Assembly: GCF_029227915.1 (NCBI RefSeq) | Contig: NC_079878.1 | Location: 10,294,001-10,358,000 of the forward strand | Reading direction: 5' to 3' | Origin: Hydractinia symbiolongicarpus | Taxonomy: Eukaryota > Cnidaria > Hydrozoa > Anthoathecata > Hydractiniidae | DNA: 64,000 bases | Shown: piece after piece, positions 45,692 to 58,600 of the stretch | How positions within the stretch are numbered: position 1 is the first letter of the stretch | How the letters are laid out: every line of letters starts with the position of its first letter | The notes under the pieces: model-generated | The model's database searches: none | The model's input: the letters and a program-made list of their open reading frames with translations, nothing else | What the model was told of the DNA's origin: nothing | Translations under genes and position numbers: made by a program

Positions 45692-48600
45692 TGTTAATTT
45701 TCATGTTCACCAAACGTTTTTTTATCCTTCGCATGCAGAAAAGGTTTTGCTTTAAGGGTATTCACTGAGGAAATTTTTTCCAACTGACCCGATTTCTTGG
45801 TAGCAAATGCTACTAAAAGTTGTACAATCAAAAAATTAGTTATTTTAGTTTTAATAATTTCCTTCTGAATTGAAAAGAGTTCTATGAATATGCAAGCATT
45901 TAATTGTTTTCTCTTTGATTCGCGGCTATGAAGGTTATGCCGTTCGAATTGGTATGTCGGTTTTTATTTATCTTTTTTTCTACTTCAATCTTTTGTTTGA
46001 AATAACTTGTTCTTTAACTTTTTACGGATAAAGATAAGTAAGTCATTGTTTTTTAGCAATGTATAAATCGTGCAAATAAAACAAACCAATGTAAAAATAT
46101 TGGCTCCTAACGCAGATTTTAAAGGAGCATGCTACATCTAATTAGCTAGCTAACGTTATTGTTTCAATTTTTTTAAGGTTTTTTATTTAGTTTGCTATAA
46201 CTGCTTTTTATCCTAGGCATTCGTATTCCTTCTTTTTTGTGTTATCTTGCCCAATCCGACTTGTAATTAGCCGTAACTTGGGTTGTGGCTACCTGACTTT
46301 TAGCTGCATTTAGATTAAACGTAAAAGTAGTCAAATACCAGTTGGCTAATATAAACTTTGGCCACAATCCTAAGTTCATACACAACGATTAACAGACAAC
46401 AGTATCAACCGATGATAGTAAGCTAGCTAGGGTGTTTTACCTACAATTATTACGTGACAATTTCCTTTACAATGCATTTTTATTTAAAATGACAATGAAT
46501 CTAGGTAAAGAATTTTTTGAAAAAGTATTACACGGTTGCTCGATATGGTTTACCTGTAGTAAGTAGTCATTCTGTTGTCCCGAATAATCGTTAAACTTTA
46601 ACGGTATTTTCCCGAAATAAAGAAATGGTAACAACTCCTTCGAGGTGCCTCAAAAGATGATTAATTAAATTTAATACAGTCATGTTCCCCTTGGGATTAT
46701 CGTCTGCGTGCCTTTTATGTCCATATCGCATATATCTTCTCTGTTGTATCGCTAATGTTAGGTTAGATGATTTCTGTGGGGTATCATGTGAGTTTGTGTA
46801 TATTGTTGCTTCTTAGTTCTCTGTGCTTTCAGTTGTGTTTATTCTACTCGGTTCTCTTTTTTATAAGTTTCTGCGTGTGTTTTTAGTTCTTGTTGCTATA
46901 ATTGTCTATGTTTCCAGCGCCCGGTATTTTGTATTTATTTAGCTAAGTGAACATCGAGCAAATCAAGTGTGTTGTTGTTTGTGTGTTTCATGCTTGGATC
47001 ACTCAACCATAATAGGTAGAAACATACCCAAAACGTTATAACACTGTCCGCTTTTCTGGATTTGCAATATACCTATATCCTTATTACAACGAAGTAGCTC
47101 GTGGAAAAAATTAAAAAAAACTTAATTACAAGCAAACACTTCTTAAAAATGTATTACAGAGGACATCGTTCACGAGTTTGCGCTACAATGCCTTCAGTAA
47201 TAATAGTTATGGGTTTTAAACATGTGCCTATTGTGTTGGCGTCGTGGCGTAACGTCCAAAAAGTTAACAAATCAATAGCTTTAGAGACGAATGAACACAT
47301 TTACTTTGCTTCTTACACCTTTGCTATATTATCATAATGGAACATGTGTATATAAGCACTAAATTACCTTTCATGTACAGAAATAGACCGTAGCCATGTC
47401 TGGAAGTACCAAATTCGGTAGAAGCTTTCTTTTTATTAAGGAACAGGGTTTATAAGTCATTAAACACTGCAAAAATTTTCGATGGTTTATGCAAATTATG
47501 TATTGTTAAATCACTTCTTTAATATGTTTTGCAACATATCCTAACGTCATTTCGTAAAAAAAAAATATGAAGCTCTTCCGTAAGACGAGCAGATGTTAAT
47601 GTTTCATCTTGACACGTACTCACTGGCCGTTTATTTTCAGGGATTAAAATGATTAACGTGGTCGAATAACTGCATGTCATAGCTTCCCTGAACTTTAGCG
47701 AAACGATTTGCCTTCTTTGTGTACATTACAATGTTTATTCATCACATTCTACTTACACAGCTACGTAAGTTTTAATTGAGATGATGTTCACAATAATTAA
47801 ACATGGTTGTTACATTGTGTAACAAGCTACTACACTGTTTATAAGAATGAAAACAACTAGCTTTTTTGCATCACAAACTTTAGATATACAAGAGTTTAAC
47901 GTTGGAGATGTAGAATATCACTACTGCAATACCTCTTCCATTGATAATTTAAATTACTTCTTTTCTGATCAGTAAAATAAGGTTATTTTAAAGTGAATGA
48001 AGTCAAATTTCTTATTCCTAAAACACGTTAAAGTAGACATTATATACTTTGTCTTTTAATAGATTATGGCTCCTCGTTGTCAAAATATATTTATTTTCCC
48101 ATCACAGATGTTCACGTGTGTGTAATTTCTTATAAAATTTATGGTTTAAGTTTCCTCTTATTTTTTTTTCTCTTTTCGTTCTTTGCATTGGTCTTTGAAT
48201 TAAGGTTATTTATATTTGGCAAGATCGCAACTTATGATACTTATGTTGTTGCTTGCTTAGGTAACTATTAGCAAAGGGCCCTTCAATTAAATAAAGCCAC
48301 ACATTATAAATAATTTAAACCAATTTTTTAGTCCACAGAACCCAGAATCAAAGTGACCCGTGAACCTTGTTGGCCGAAAGACGCAATGCTTTCCTTCAAA
48401 GAAATTTTAATATATGTAGAAGAAAATATTCTAAATTTATTGAAATTTTTTTTACATTACTGCAGCAAATGCAACATGTTCCAACACAGCACTAGGTCTT
48501 TCTCATCAGGTCCATATGTTCGAAACCTCTAAATGTTGCAAGGTTTTACTGCAATACTGCAATACACCTAAAGAAACAGTTTGCACCATGTTTAATATCT

Positions 48601-49167
48601 TTCCAACTGTTTATACCTGTATTAACTGCGTGTCAATCCAAACATGACATTTTTTGGCCTTTTACAATATTTCTTTAGCACAGACATACTAGTTTAAATT
48701 AAGGCACATGTAACGCTTGAACTTCTTTTTTTGAGAGATCCGATGCATATTTAATAAGAAAAGCAAATCGTGTTTCAGCGTCAAGACTTATACAATAACG
48801 AATGGACAGCAATAAGACAAATAGTTGTTGAAGACAGTTAGATAAAAGTTACGGATATGAAGGCATTCTCTGGTTTCTTAGACCAAAAAACAGCCGATAC
48901 CATGATTTTAAGAAACATGTGTCTACGAAAAATAGTTCAACAAGTAACTTCTGAATATTTTGAAAATTTAAATTTACAAATTGGTAGCACTCTGCTGAAT
49001 TTTTGTTTGGAATTGAGAAACGTTTAGGCATTACCAGCGAAAAAATAAGAATGTCTAGTACAAAAACAATGACAAAATATTTAGTATGTAGCATATATAT
49101 GTCACTACCTTATTGGAAATAAAGATATCTATCAGGTCTCGTTTTAGTCTCATTCTATGTACTTAAA

Positions 49168-49579
49168 ACTCTTAAAGTTTTGATGATATAGCATTTGCTT
49201 GACTGTTCGGTATATCTTCATCAGACTGAAGTGGATTTATCCTAGCGAAAAAATAAACAGTTGTCCCATTTTATGCACGTATACATGCACCTCATAAAAG
49301 AAGTCAATTAAAAAAGGCATATTCAATTTTCATTAAAATGTCAAGTTGCATTAGTCTTGGTGATTCTATTGATTAACTGAATCTGACTGGACGAACTCTT
49401 GTTCTGGTATCAAAGTGTTCAATTCATGCTAAACTTACATCCTCTGGTGATGGTAGGGATTCAGAAAAGGCTTCTTCAGTTTGAGAATCATTCTCAGGGG
49501 AAACTTGCAGTGATTTTTAAAATTTATTGTTCTCCAGAGATCTTTCAAAGACATGCATGCAATGGTTTGTCCATATATT
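49168..49579. repeat. Insert of about 410 bases in the left inner arm
   Basis: Left-arm sequence between GTACTTA and ATATTAAACATTACG that is missing from both right-side copies, which read GTACTATATTAAACATTGCG (52040 and 55040 regions). No terminal repeats recognised; origin unknown. Confidence 0.5.
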
Positions 49580-50755
49580 AAACATTACGTCGAGATACAA
49601 ATAATACGAATTTTTCATTCTGAAAAAATATCGTCACTTTTAATAAACCTATCAAATAGAATAGAATTACTTGATATAATGGTAGATGAACTTTAATTTT
49701 GAAATCGAAATCGAGAAGCTAGTGTCCTTATTTAATGTTTTTTAGAATGGTGATTGAAAACCATTAAGGATTAATTGTATATTACAGGGGCGGATCTAGA
49801 CAATTTTTTTACTATGTCAGAGAGTTGAATATAAAAAAATCAAAAAACAATGTTTGGCGTGTTCTACGCCATTGCTTCGGAAGCTTTTCTTACTAAAACA
49901 AGTTTTACGCACACTAATCCGCCAAGTTGTTTTTCTCAGCAAGGTCGTGACACAAGGGAAAATATTAAGCCGTATCGAGGTTAAGTTTTATTTAAGTCTT
50001 AGTAATACATCTTTCTCTTAAAAAATATTCTTGAACATTTTCATCGGCAGAGTTGAGTTTCTTCAGCATCTTTCTCGTTGCTGTACCTAAAAAATATAAA
50101 ACACATTTTTGTATGTCGCAAGTGTTTGCTGCATTTTCTATACAGAAATGCAAAATCAGCGACCGAAAAACAGGCACATTGTTTATTACATTAGACACGG
50201 TTGATCCGCTATAGCATTGTTTCTTAAACAATTCAGCTTGATTTTCAGCTTGATTCTTCATAACAAGCTTTTTTAATCCACATGTGAGAGAAGAAACGTT
50301 TTTGATAACTAAATTTAATTTTATTTGAAAAGTAAAATCACTATAAGGCTTATAAAAAGGCTAACAAAAACAAACAAGAAACCTTGACGGTTTGAAACAC
50401 TCGTCGTTTCTGTATATGTGCATGTTCATGAGTATTCTATTACTTATATTTTGCGAAATAGCGACAAAATCGCTAAATGGACATATAGCTTTACGGCCGT
50501 AGTTCAGCGGGCGCGGGTTCAACTACCAAGTGAAAAGTTTTGTTCATCGGACGGACGATCATATATATTGCGCAATATCCTCAGATTGCTCAGAGCGCGC
50601 GTTCAAATACCCATGAACCGGCTTTGCAGCTGTGCGGTTCGTTAAGCACCGTCTCACGTCTCCGTAACACGTGACTATCCACACATAACTGTCTCATACT
50701 ACGTTTCCCCGAGGCGACTATCCATACATCACCGCTGTCTTCGCGCTACACTTTC
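49580..50755. repeat. Left half of the near-perfect inner palindrome
   Basis: Mirrored by 50866-52040 (coordinates sum to 101,621). In the 270 bases at 49992-50261 I count two differences from the mirror; 50418-50645 shows one changed residue. It contains a transposon end CAGGGGCGGATCTAG at 49785-49799. Confidence 0.9.
50490..50615 (+). other. GC-rich patch with tRNA-promoter-like words
   Basis: TAGTTCAGCGGG matches a polymerase III A box, and is followed at once by CGGGTTCAACTACC, which resembles a B box. A related pair (TTGCTCAGAGCG then GCGTTCAAATACC) lies about 85 bases on. The A-B spacing is too short for a tRNA and no cloverleaf can be drawn. Possibly the head of a tRNA-derived SINE or chance; mirrored at 51006-51131. 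Confidence 0.15.
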
Positions 50756-50865
50756 CTAAGGCTGAGAACGTTTCAATGCGTTGTTTTCACGACACATCGT
50801 GATCGAGATTTTCGAAAGAAAAATGATTTGAGAAATTTCAAAACAAAATGCGCATACATAGCGTA
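50756..50865. other. 110-base unique loop at the palindrome centre
   Basis: The two arms stop matching at CTTTC (50751-50755) and GAAAG (50866-50870). The sequence between is single-copy in the window. Confidence 0.85.
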
Positions 50866-52282
50866 GAAAGTGTAGCGCGAAGACAGCGGTGATGTATGGA
50901 TAGTCGCCTCGGGGAAACGTAGTATGAGACAGTTATGTGTGGATAGTCACGTGTTACGGAGACGTGAGACGGTGCTTAACGAACCGCACAGCTGCGAAGC
51001 CGGTTCATGGGTATTTGAACGCGCGCTCTGAGCAATCTGAGGATATTGCGCAATATATATGATCGTCCGTCCGATGAACAAAACTTTTCACTTGGTAGTT
51101 GAACCCGCGCCCGCTGAACTACGGCCGTAAAGCTATATGTCCATTTAGCGATTTTGTCGCTATTTCGCAAAATATAAGTAATAGAATACTCATGAACATG
51201 CACATATACAGAAACGACGAGTGTTTAGAACCGTCAAGGTTTCTTGTTTGTTTTTGTTAGCCTTTTTATAAGCCTTATAGTGATTTTACTTTTCAAATAA
51301 AATTAAATTTAGTTATCAAAAACGTTTCTTCTCTCACATGTGGATTAAAAAAGCTTGTTATGAAAAATCAAGCTGAAAATCAAGCTGAATTGTTTAAGAA
51401 ACAATGCTATAGCGGATCAACCGTGTCTAATGTAATAAACAATGTGCCTGTTTTTCGATCGCTGATTTTGCATTTCTGTATAGAAAATGCAGCAAACACT
51501 TGCGACATACAAAAATGTGTTTTATATTTTTTAGGTACAGCAACGAGAAAGATGCTGAAGAAACTCAACTCTGCCGATGAAAATGTTCAAGAATATTTTT
51601 TAAGAGAAAGATGTATTACTAAGACTTAAATAAAACTTAACCTCGATACGGCTTAATATTTTCCCTTGTGTCACGACCTTGTTGAGAAAAACAACTTGGC
51701 GGATTAGTGTGCGTAAAACTTGTTTTAGTAAGAAAAGCTTCCGAAGCAATGGCGTAGAACACGCCAAACATTGTTTTTTGATTTTTTTATATTCAACTCT
51801 CTGACATAGTAAAAAAATTGGCTAGATCCGCCCCTGTAATTTACAATTAATCCTTAATGGTTTTCAATCACCATTCTAAAAAACATTAAATAAGGTCACC
51901 AGCTTCTCGATTTCGATTTCAAAGTTAAAGTTCATCTACCATTATATCAAGTAATTCTATTCTATTTGATAGGTTTATTATAAGTGACGATATTTTTTCA
52001 GAACGAAAAATTCGTATTATTTGTATCTCGACGCAATGTTTAATATAGTACATAGAATGAGAGTAAAACGAGACCTGATAGATATCTTTATTTCCAATAA
52101 GGTAGTGACCTATATATGGTACATACTAAATATTTTGTCATTTTTTTGTACTACACATTCTTATTCACTTCCTAGTAATGCCTAAACGTTTCTCAATTCC
52201 AAACAAAAATACAGCAGAGTGCTATCAATTTGTAAATTTAAATTTTCAAAATACTTTCGTAGACACATGTTTCTTAAAATCA
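50866..52282. repeat. Right half of the inner palindrome and start of the right arm
   Basis: Mirror of 49580-50755 up to about 52040, then of left-arm sequence to 52282 (TTAAAATCATGG). After that it breaks off into unrelated sequence, while a second copy of 51246-52090 starts again at 54252. Confidence 0.85.
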
Positions 52283-54251
52283 TGGTTGTCAAGCTGCTAA
52301 GTTGTCAAGTTCATACACCAATTCACTTTTGCAAAGGCATTAGGTCTGCAAATTCTTATATAAATCTTAATATGGCGGCGCTACGTGTTGTAAACGGAAG
52401 ATAAAAGGGGAACTTCTTTTTAACCAACTGGCGCTAAATTCGGTATGTTAAGCGAGCTAAAAGCCGTCGTATTGGAATAAAATTACATATAAAAGGTATA
52501 TTTACGAAATATGTGCTTTGAATCAAAATAAGCTGCCCCAACCACAACCCCAAATACTACCCCAATTAGAATACCCCATAACTTTAATTAACGCTATATA
52601 TGGAGATATGTTAGCGTTCCAGCAACTCAAGCGAAACACAAAACGCGCGCATTCCTCAGGTGAATTAAAGACTGCTAAACCACCAGTGCTAGTAAAGAGA
52701 ATATGTCAAATATCATAAAATTAAAATGCTTGGAAAGTGTTACAAATCCATTGAAGAAAAAATATACCATGAAGAACAATTAAGTTTATTGTTAAACAGA
52801 TATCTACAATAAGTTATGAAGAATTTCATTTCTGAGTAAGATCATGGTATAAAGTCCAAATACACTATAAAAAATACATAGATTGTATTTATATTGAACA
52901 ATTGATTCGTGAGCAAAAAAATGAAAAATAAAATTTTAGGTACCAGTTTTTTCCAAAACCGTACCATAAGCTTCAATTAGAATTGCTATTATTGACATTT
53001 GATGATAAATATATGATCGAGATGATAAATTTTCAATAACTAATTCAGGTGCGGATTTAGACTATGTCAACCCTGACACGTGACGCAGTAAAAAAATGAG
53101 CCAAATATTACGCAGCAGTGTAGAAAAAATAATTTGTTATAACAATAACTTATTGTCAAATTATACCCGGAATTCCGGGAACGAAAATCTACATCTTTAT
53201 TTGCTTCGCCTTATCTACTAATCACATACCTCACAACGCAAATTCAATCAACTGACGTTGGGGTAACCTATTTTATGTCAGACTGTAACCCTATACTTCA
53301 TAACACACAAACCCTGTCAAGGTTGTTCCTAGATATAACCATGGAATGTTTCTCCGTAAGTGTTTGACCGTAATACTATACTTTATAGCACACAAACCCT
53401 GTCAAGGTTGTTTCTGGGTATTACTATAATGTGTTCTTCCGTGAGAGTTTGACCGTAGCGCTAGACGTTATAGCGCACAAACCCTGTCAAGGTTGTTTCT
53501 AGACATAACTTTGGTATATTCTCCCGTAAGGTTTTGACCATGGAACTGGACTTTATAGCACATAAACACTGCCAATGTTGTTTCTACGTATTATAGGCGT
53601 ATGGTATAAATATCGGTCGCACATAGTCATAGACTTACAACTATGGATACATGAAATTGCTAGAGGAACTTAAATATAATTCTATGTTACCATTTTCTGA
53701 CGTGCTGCAAACACAGATTGACTTTTGTTTAATCCAACGAAATTAACCTTCAGAGTACTATCTTCCTGTCTATGTAAAAATAAACAACGATCGCTAAACA
53801 GCAGCTTTACTTTAAGGTTAGTTGTTTTTAGTAATCTTTTTTGTTTCTATAATAGCTATGCTATGCGTTTCTCCTTATTTGTTACTATGGCTAGAAAGTT
53901 TTTTTTATAATATTAGCTAATCAAAACGTGCAAAATATTGGAAAAAGAAAAGCAATTTTCAGTCAAATTTGTTGCGGATTTAGCTGTATGTGGTGCCAGG
54001 TTGCTACATCTTTTGTTTAGCTAATTTCTAGCGTTTATCTTATAACAAATGTCTAGTAAACTAAACTCATCATTTTTTCCTTTTTGATCAGGGTGGGGAA
54101 GAGAGATACGAATCCTTTCCACTTATAACTACTGTCCATAAAATTTATTACATTTCGTTAGGAAAGAGTTGTAAAATGTTGAAATTTTAAGTAGGCATAG
54201 AGCTAAAAATTTTCGTTGAGTTTTTTAAAGTCTTTTATGCCAAACGGTATC
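52283..54251. other. Insert in the right arm, unknown origin
   Basis: Has no counterpart in the left arm and is bracketed by two copies of the right-arm sequence (51246-52282 and 54252 onward). It holds an open frame at 52518-52718 with a PQPQPQ-type start and no stops for 66 codons (unrecognised), a hAT-like end word CAGGTGCGGATTTAG near 53048 without a found partner, and an 85-bp minisatellite. Confidence 0.5.
53275..53610. repeat. Minisatellite with exact 85-bp period, four units
   Basis: CACAAACCCTGTCAAGGTTGTT starts at 53306, 53391, 53476 and (as CATAAACACTGCCAATGTTG) 53561: intervals of exactly 85. Units also share TTTGACCRT and CTTTATAGCACA. They differ by point changes only, without length change. 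Confidence 0.9.
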
Positions 54252-55088
54252 ATTTGTTTTTGTTAGCCTTTTTATAAGCCTTATAGTGATTTTACTTCTC
54301 AAAAAAAATTAAATTTAGTTATCAAAAACGTTTCTTCTCTCACATGTGGATTAAAAAAGCTTGTTATGAAAAATCAAGCTGAAAATCAAGCTGAATTGTT
54401 TAAGAAACAATGCTATAGCGGATCAACCGTGTCTAATGTAATAAACAATGTGCCTGGTTTTCGATCGCTGATTTTGCATTTTTGTATAGAAAATGCAGCA
54501 AACACTTGCGACATTCAAAAATGTGTTTTATATTTTTTAGGTACAGCAACGAGAAAGACGCTGAAGAAACTCAACTCTGCCGATAAAAATGTTCAAGAAT
54601 ATTTTTTAAGAGAAAGATGTAATAAAACTTAACCTCGATACGGCTTAATATTTTCCTTTGTGTCACGACCTTGTTGAGAAAAACAACTTGGCGGATTAGT
54701 GTGCGTAAAACTTGTTTTAGTAACAAAAGCTTCCGAAGCAATGGCGTAGAACACGCCAAGCATTGTTTTTTGATTTTTTTATATTCAACTCTCTGACATA
54801 GTAAAAAATTGGCTAGATCCGCTCCTGTAATTTACAATTAATCCTTAATGGTTTTCAATCACAATTCGAAAAAACATTAAATAAGGACACTAGCTTTTCG
54901 ATATCGATTTAGCAATAAAAGTTCATCTACCATTATATCAAGTAATTCTATTCTATTTGATAGGTTTATTAAAAGTGACGATATTTTTTCAGAACGAAAA
55001 ATTCGTATTATTTGTATCTCGACGCAATGTTTAATATAGTACATAGAATGAGAGTAAAACGAGACCTGATAGATATCTTTATTTCCAA
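54252..55088. repeat. Second direct copy of the right inner arm
   Basis: Matches 51246-52090 base for base except for scattered changes, including the transposon end (GCTCCTG at 54821-54827, one change). The open frame 54366-54632 is the counterpart of 51360-51629 with three changed residues and a shorter end. Confidence 0.85.
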
Positions 55089-55663
55089 CTAGTCGATAAA
55101 GCCCGTGGAAAATCCACTAAAGCAGGATAAAAATTTTGATGTTAATGAGATATAAGGATTTAAAGATTTTGCTGACGTCAGCAATGGCCCCGTCAAAACC
55201 GATAAGTTTTTTTTAGAAATTTGTATACCTGTTGCCTCTATCGTATAGATCTTGAAACGCTGATCAAGAAAATGTATAGGATTATGTACTTTTGACAAAC
55301 GGTTGCAGAGATATTAGGGTTTAAAGGTTTTTCGATGACGTCATCAACCCACCCATTCGGATTTGGGGACCCAGGTTTGGGAAACTTACCCAAATTGGTC
55401 CTAGGTGGTCCCTAGTTACCCACGCGGGAGATGACGTCAGTTATTTCCACCCGTTTTCATGTTATTAAGCCTTAAATTTAAAAGTGCAATACAATGGCTT
55501 CACTAATCTTACTATACTTTCCTTTGACGTCAATATTGCTTTAACGTCAAAGTTTGCTAATTTACAGAACAAATTTATAGGCGATGTTTTATAGACTTTA
55601 TCAACGAAAATTTAATCCGCTTTGCAAAAGTCACAGACAGAAGCTCCGTATTATTATAAGAGA
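55089..55663 (-). mobile_element. Non-autonomous Helitron-like element
   Basis: On the minus strand it begins TCTCTTATAATAATACGGAG and ends with a GTGGATTTTCCAC hairpin followed by GGGCTTTATCGACTAG. A 5' TC, a 3' hairpin about 10-15 bases before CTRR, and insertion between A and T with no duplication are the Helitron marks. The empty site is seen directly: 52085-52103 reads TTTCCAATAAGGTAG, and here the element separates TTTCCAA from TAAGGTAG. No coding capacity. Confidence 0.85.
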
Positions 55664-58600
55664 TAAGGTAGTGACATATATATGGTACATACTAAATATT
55701 TTGTCATTTTTTTGTACTACACATTCTTATTCACTTCCTAGTAATGCCTAAACGTTTCTCAATTGCAAACAAAAATACAGCAGAGTGCTATCAATTTGTA
55801 AATTTGAATTTTCAAAATACTTTCGTAGACACATGTTTTTTAAAATCATGGTATCGGCTTTTTTTGGTCTAAGAAACCAGAGAATGCCTTCATATCCGTA
55901 ACTTTTATCTAACTGTGTTTAACAATTATTTGTCTTATTGCTGTCCATTCGTTATTGTATAAGTCTTGACGCACAAATGAAACACGTTTTGCTTTTCTTA
56001 CTAAATATGGATCGGATGATTCTCTCAAAAAAGAAGTCCAAGCGTTACATGTGCCTTAATTTAAACTAGTATGTCTGTGCTAAAGAAATATTTTAAAAGG
56101 CCAAAAAATGTCATGTTTGGATTGATTAATACAGGTAAAAACAGCTGGAAAGATATTAAATATGGTGCAAACTGTTTCTTTAGTTGTATTGCGGTATTGC
56201 AATAAAACCTTGCAACATTTAGAGGTCTCGAACATATGGACCTGATAGAAAGACGTCAAATTTTAGAAACCCAGTGCTGTGTTGGAACATGTTGCATTTG
56301 CTGCAGTAATGTGAACAAATTTTCAATAAATTTAGGATATCCTCTTCTACATATATTAAAATTTCTTTGAAGGAAAGCATTGCGTCTTTCGGCCAACAAG
56401 GTTCACGGGTCACTTTGATTCTGGGTTCTGTGGACTAAAAAATCTGTTTAAAATATTTATAATGTGTAGCTTTATTTAATTGAAGGGCCCTTCGCTAATA
56501 GTAACCTAAGCAAGCAACAAATATCATAAGTTGAGATCTTGCCAAATAACAGTAACCTTAATTCAAAGACCAATGCAAAGAACGAAAAGAGAAAAAAAAA
56601 ATAAGAGGAAACTTAAACCATAAATTTTATAAGAAATTACACACACGTGAACATCTGTGATGGGAAAATAAATATATTTCGACAACGAGGAGCCATAATC
56701 TATTAAAAGACAATGTATATAATGTCTACTTTAACGTGTTTTAGGAATAAGAAATTTGACTTCATTCACTTTAAAATAACCTTATTTTACTGATCAGAAA
56801 AGAAGTAATTTAAATTATCAATGGAAGAGGTATTGCAGTAGTGATATTCTACATCTCCGACGTTAAACTCTTGTATATCTGAAGTTTTTGATGCAAAAAA
56901 GCTAAACAGTGTAGCAGCTTGTTACACAATGTAACAACCATGTTTAATTATTGTGAACATCATCTCAATTAAAAATTACGTAGCTGTGTAAGTAGAATGT
57001 GATGAATGAACATTGTAATGTACACAAAAGAAGGCAAATCGTTTCGCTAAAGTTCAGGGAAGCTATGACATGCAGTTATTCGACCACGTTAATCATTTTA
57101 ACCCCTGAGAATAAACGGCCAGTGAGTACGTGTCAAGATGAAACATTAACATCTGCTCGTCTTACGGAAGAGCTTCATATTCATTTTTTTACGAAATGAC
57201 GATAGGATATGTTGCAAAACAAATTAACTATTATTACTGAAGGCATTGTAGCCCACTTTAGGCAAACCAAATTTCCCCCAAAAAATATTTTTGTATATTA
57301 ACTAGTCAACGATGTCCTTCGTTTCTATTGTACTTCGTTGTAATTAGGACATAGGTATATTGCAAATCCAGAAAAGCGGACAGTGTTATAACGTTTTGGG
57401 TATGTTTCTTCCTATTATGGTTGGGTGTTCAAAGCATGAAACACACAAACAATAACACACTTGATTTGCTCGATGTTCACTTAGCGATAGGCTAAATAAA
57501 TATAAAATACCGGGCGATGGAAACATAGACAATTATAGCAACAAGAACTAAGAACACACGCAGAAACTTATAAAAAAGAGAACCGAGTAGAATAAACACA
57601 ACTGAAAGCACAGAGAACTAAGAAGCAACAATATACACAAACTCACATGATACTCCACAGAAATCATCTAACCTAACACTAGCGATACAACAGAGAACTT
57701 ATATGCGATATGGACATAAAAGGCACGCAGACGATAATCCCAAGGGGAACATGACTGTATTAGATTTAATTAATCATCTTTTGAGGCACCTCGAAGGAGA
57801 GCGCAATGCTTCATGTGTTGTCTACACACGACAGCAACACTTCTACAAAAAATTCTTTTTTGCAGCTTTAGTTAAAATAAAAACACACCTGTTGTTACCA
57901 TTTTTTTATTTCGGGAAAATACCGTAAAAGTTTGACAATTATTCGGGACAACAGAATGACTGCTTACTACAGGTAAACCATATCGAGGAACCGTGTAATA
58001 CTTTTTCAAAAAATTCTTTACCTAGATTCATTGTCATTTTAAATGAAAATGCATTGTAAAGGAAATTGTCACAAAATAATTGTAGGTAAAACACCCTAGC
58101 TAGCTTACTATCATCGGTTGATACTGTTGTCTGTTAATCGTTGTGTATGAACTTAGGATTGTGGCCAAAGTTTATATTAGCCAACTGGTAATTGACTACT
58201 TTTACGTTTAATCTAAATGCAGCTAAAAGTCAGGTAGCCACAACCCAAGTTACGGCTAATTACAAGTCGGATTGGGCAAGATAACACAAAAAAGAAGGAA
58301 TACGAATGCCTGGGATAAAAAGCAGTTATAGCAAACTAAATAAAAAACCTTAAAAAAATTGAAACAATAACGTTAGCTAGCTAATTAGATGTAGCATGCT
58401 CCTTTAAAATCTGCGTTAGGAGCCAATATTTTTACATTGGTTTGTTTTATTTGCACGATTTATACATGGCTAAAAAATCAATGAGATACTTATCTTTATC
58501 CGTAAAAAGTTAAAAAACAAGTTATTTCAAACAAAAGATTGAAGTAGAAAAAAAGATAAATAAAAACAGACATACCAATTCGAACGGCATAGTCTTCATA

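Larger units (their letters stand above)
40390..49167. repeat. Left arm of the large inverted repeat
   Basis: Mirrored by 55664-64000. Checked pairs: 40834-41064 with 63555-63325; 41335 region with 63060; 44300-44482 with about 60190-60010; 45109-45340 with 59403-59170; 46620-46720 with 57800-57690; 48350-48480 with 56415-56285; 49050-49110 with 55740-55664. Identity in the stretches I compared is about 93-97%, with indels. Left-only sequence of about 300 bases lies near 47205-47515. No gene inside is supported: the matched open frames (for example 40834-41064) differ mainly by amino-acid-changing bases, so they are not under coding constraint. Confidence 0.85.
49785..51836. mobile_element. 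hAT-like transposon copies head to head at the palindrome centre
   Basis: Left end CAGGGGCGGATCTAG (49785) and right end CTAGATCCGCCCCTG (51836) are of a type I associate with hAT-like elements. The flanking 8 bases are not a direct duplication: GTATATTA on the left and TAATTTAC on the right are inverse to each other. So this is not one element with two ends but one element end duplicated by inversion, with the palindrome centre inside the element. The open frames repeated in it (49992-50261 minus, 51360-51629 plus) have no recognised domain. Confidence 0.55.

Noticed and set aside
50490-50615. A tRNA gene
   Set aside because: A-box and B-box-like words are adjacent rather than 30-60 bases apart and no acceptor stem or anticodon arm can be formed.
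49992-51629. Repeated 89-codon frames (also 54366-54632) as a gene family
   Set aside because: They lie inside the transposon/palindrome copies, have no domain, and the third copy has non-synonymous changes and a lost end. Repetition is explained by the duplication of DNA.
49785-51836. A single fold-back transposon with its own target duplication
   Set aside because: The flanks are inverse to each other, not direct, and symmetry continues far outside the presumed ends, so the palindrome is larger than the element.
53275-53610. A CRISPR-like array (22-base repeat with 63-base spacers)
   Set aside because: The intervening sequence is also repeated between units, so it is one 85-bp tandem repeat.
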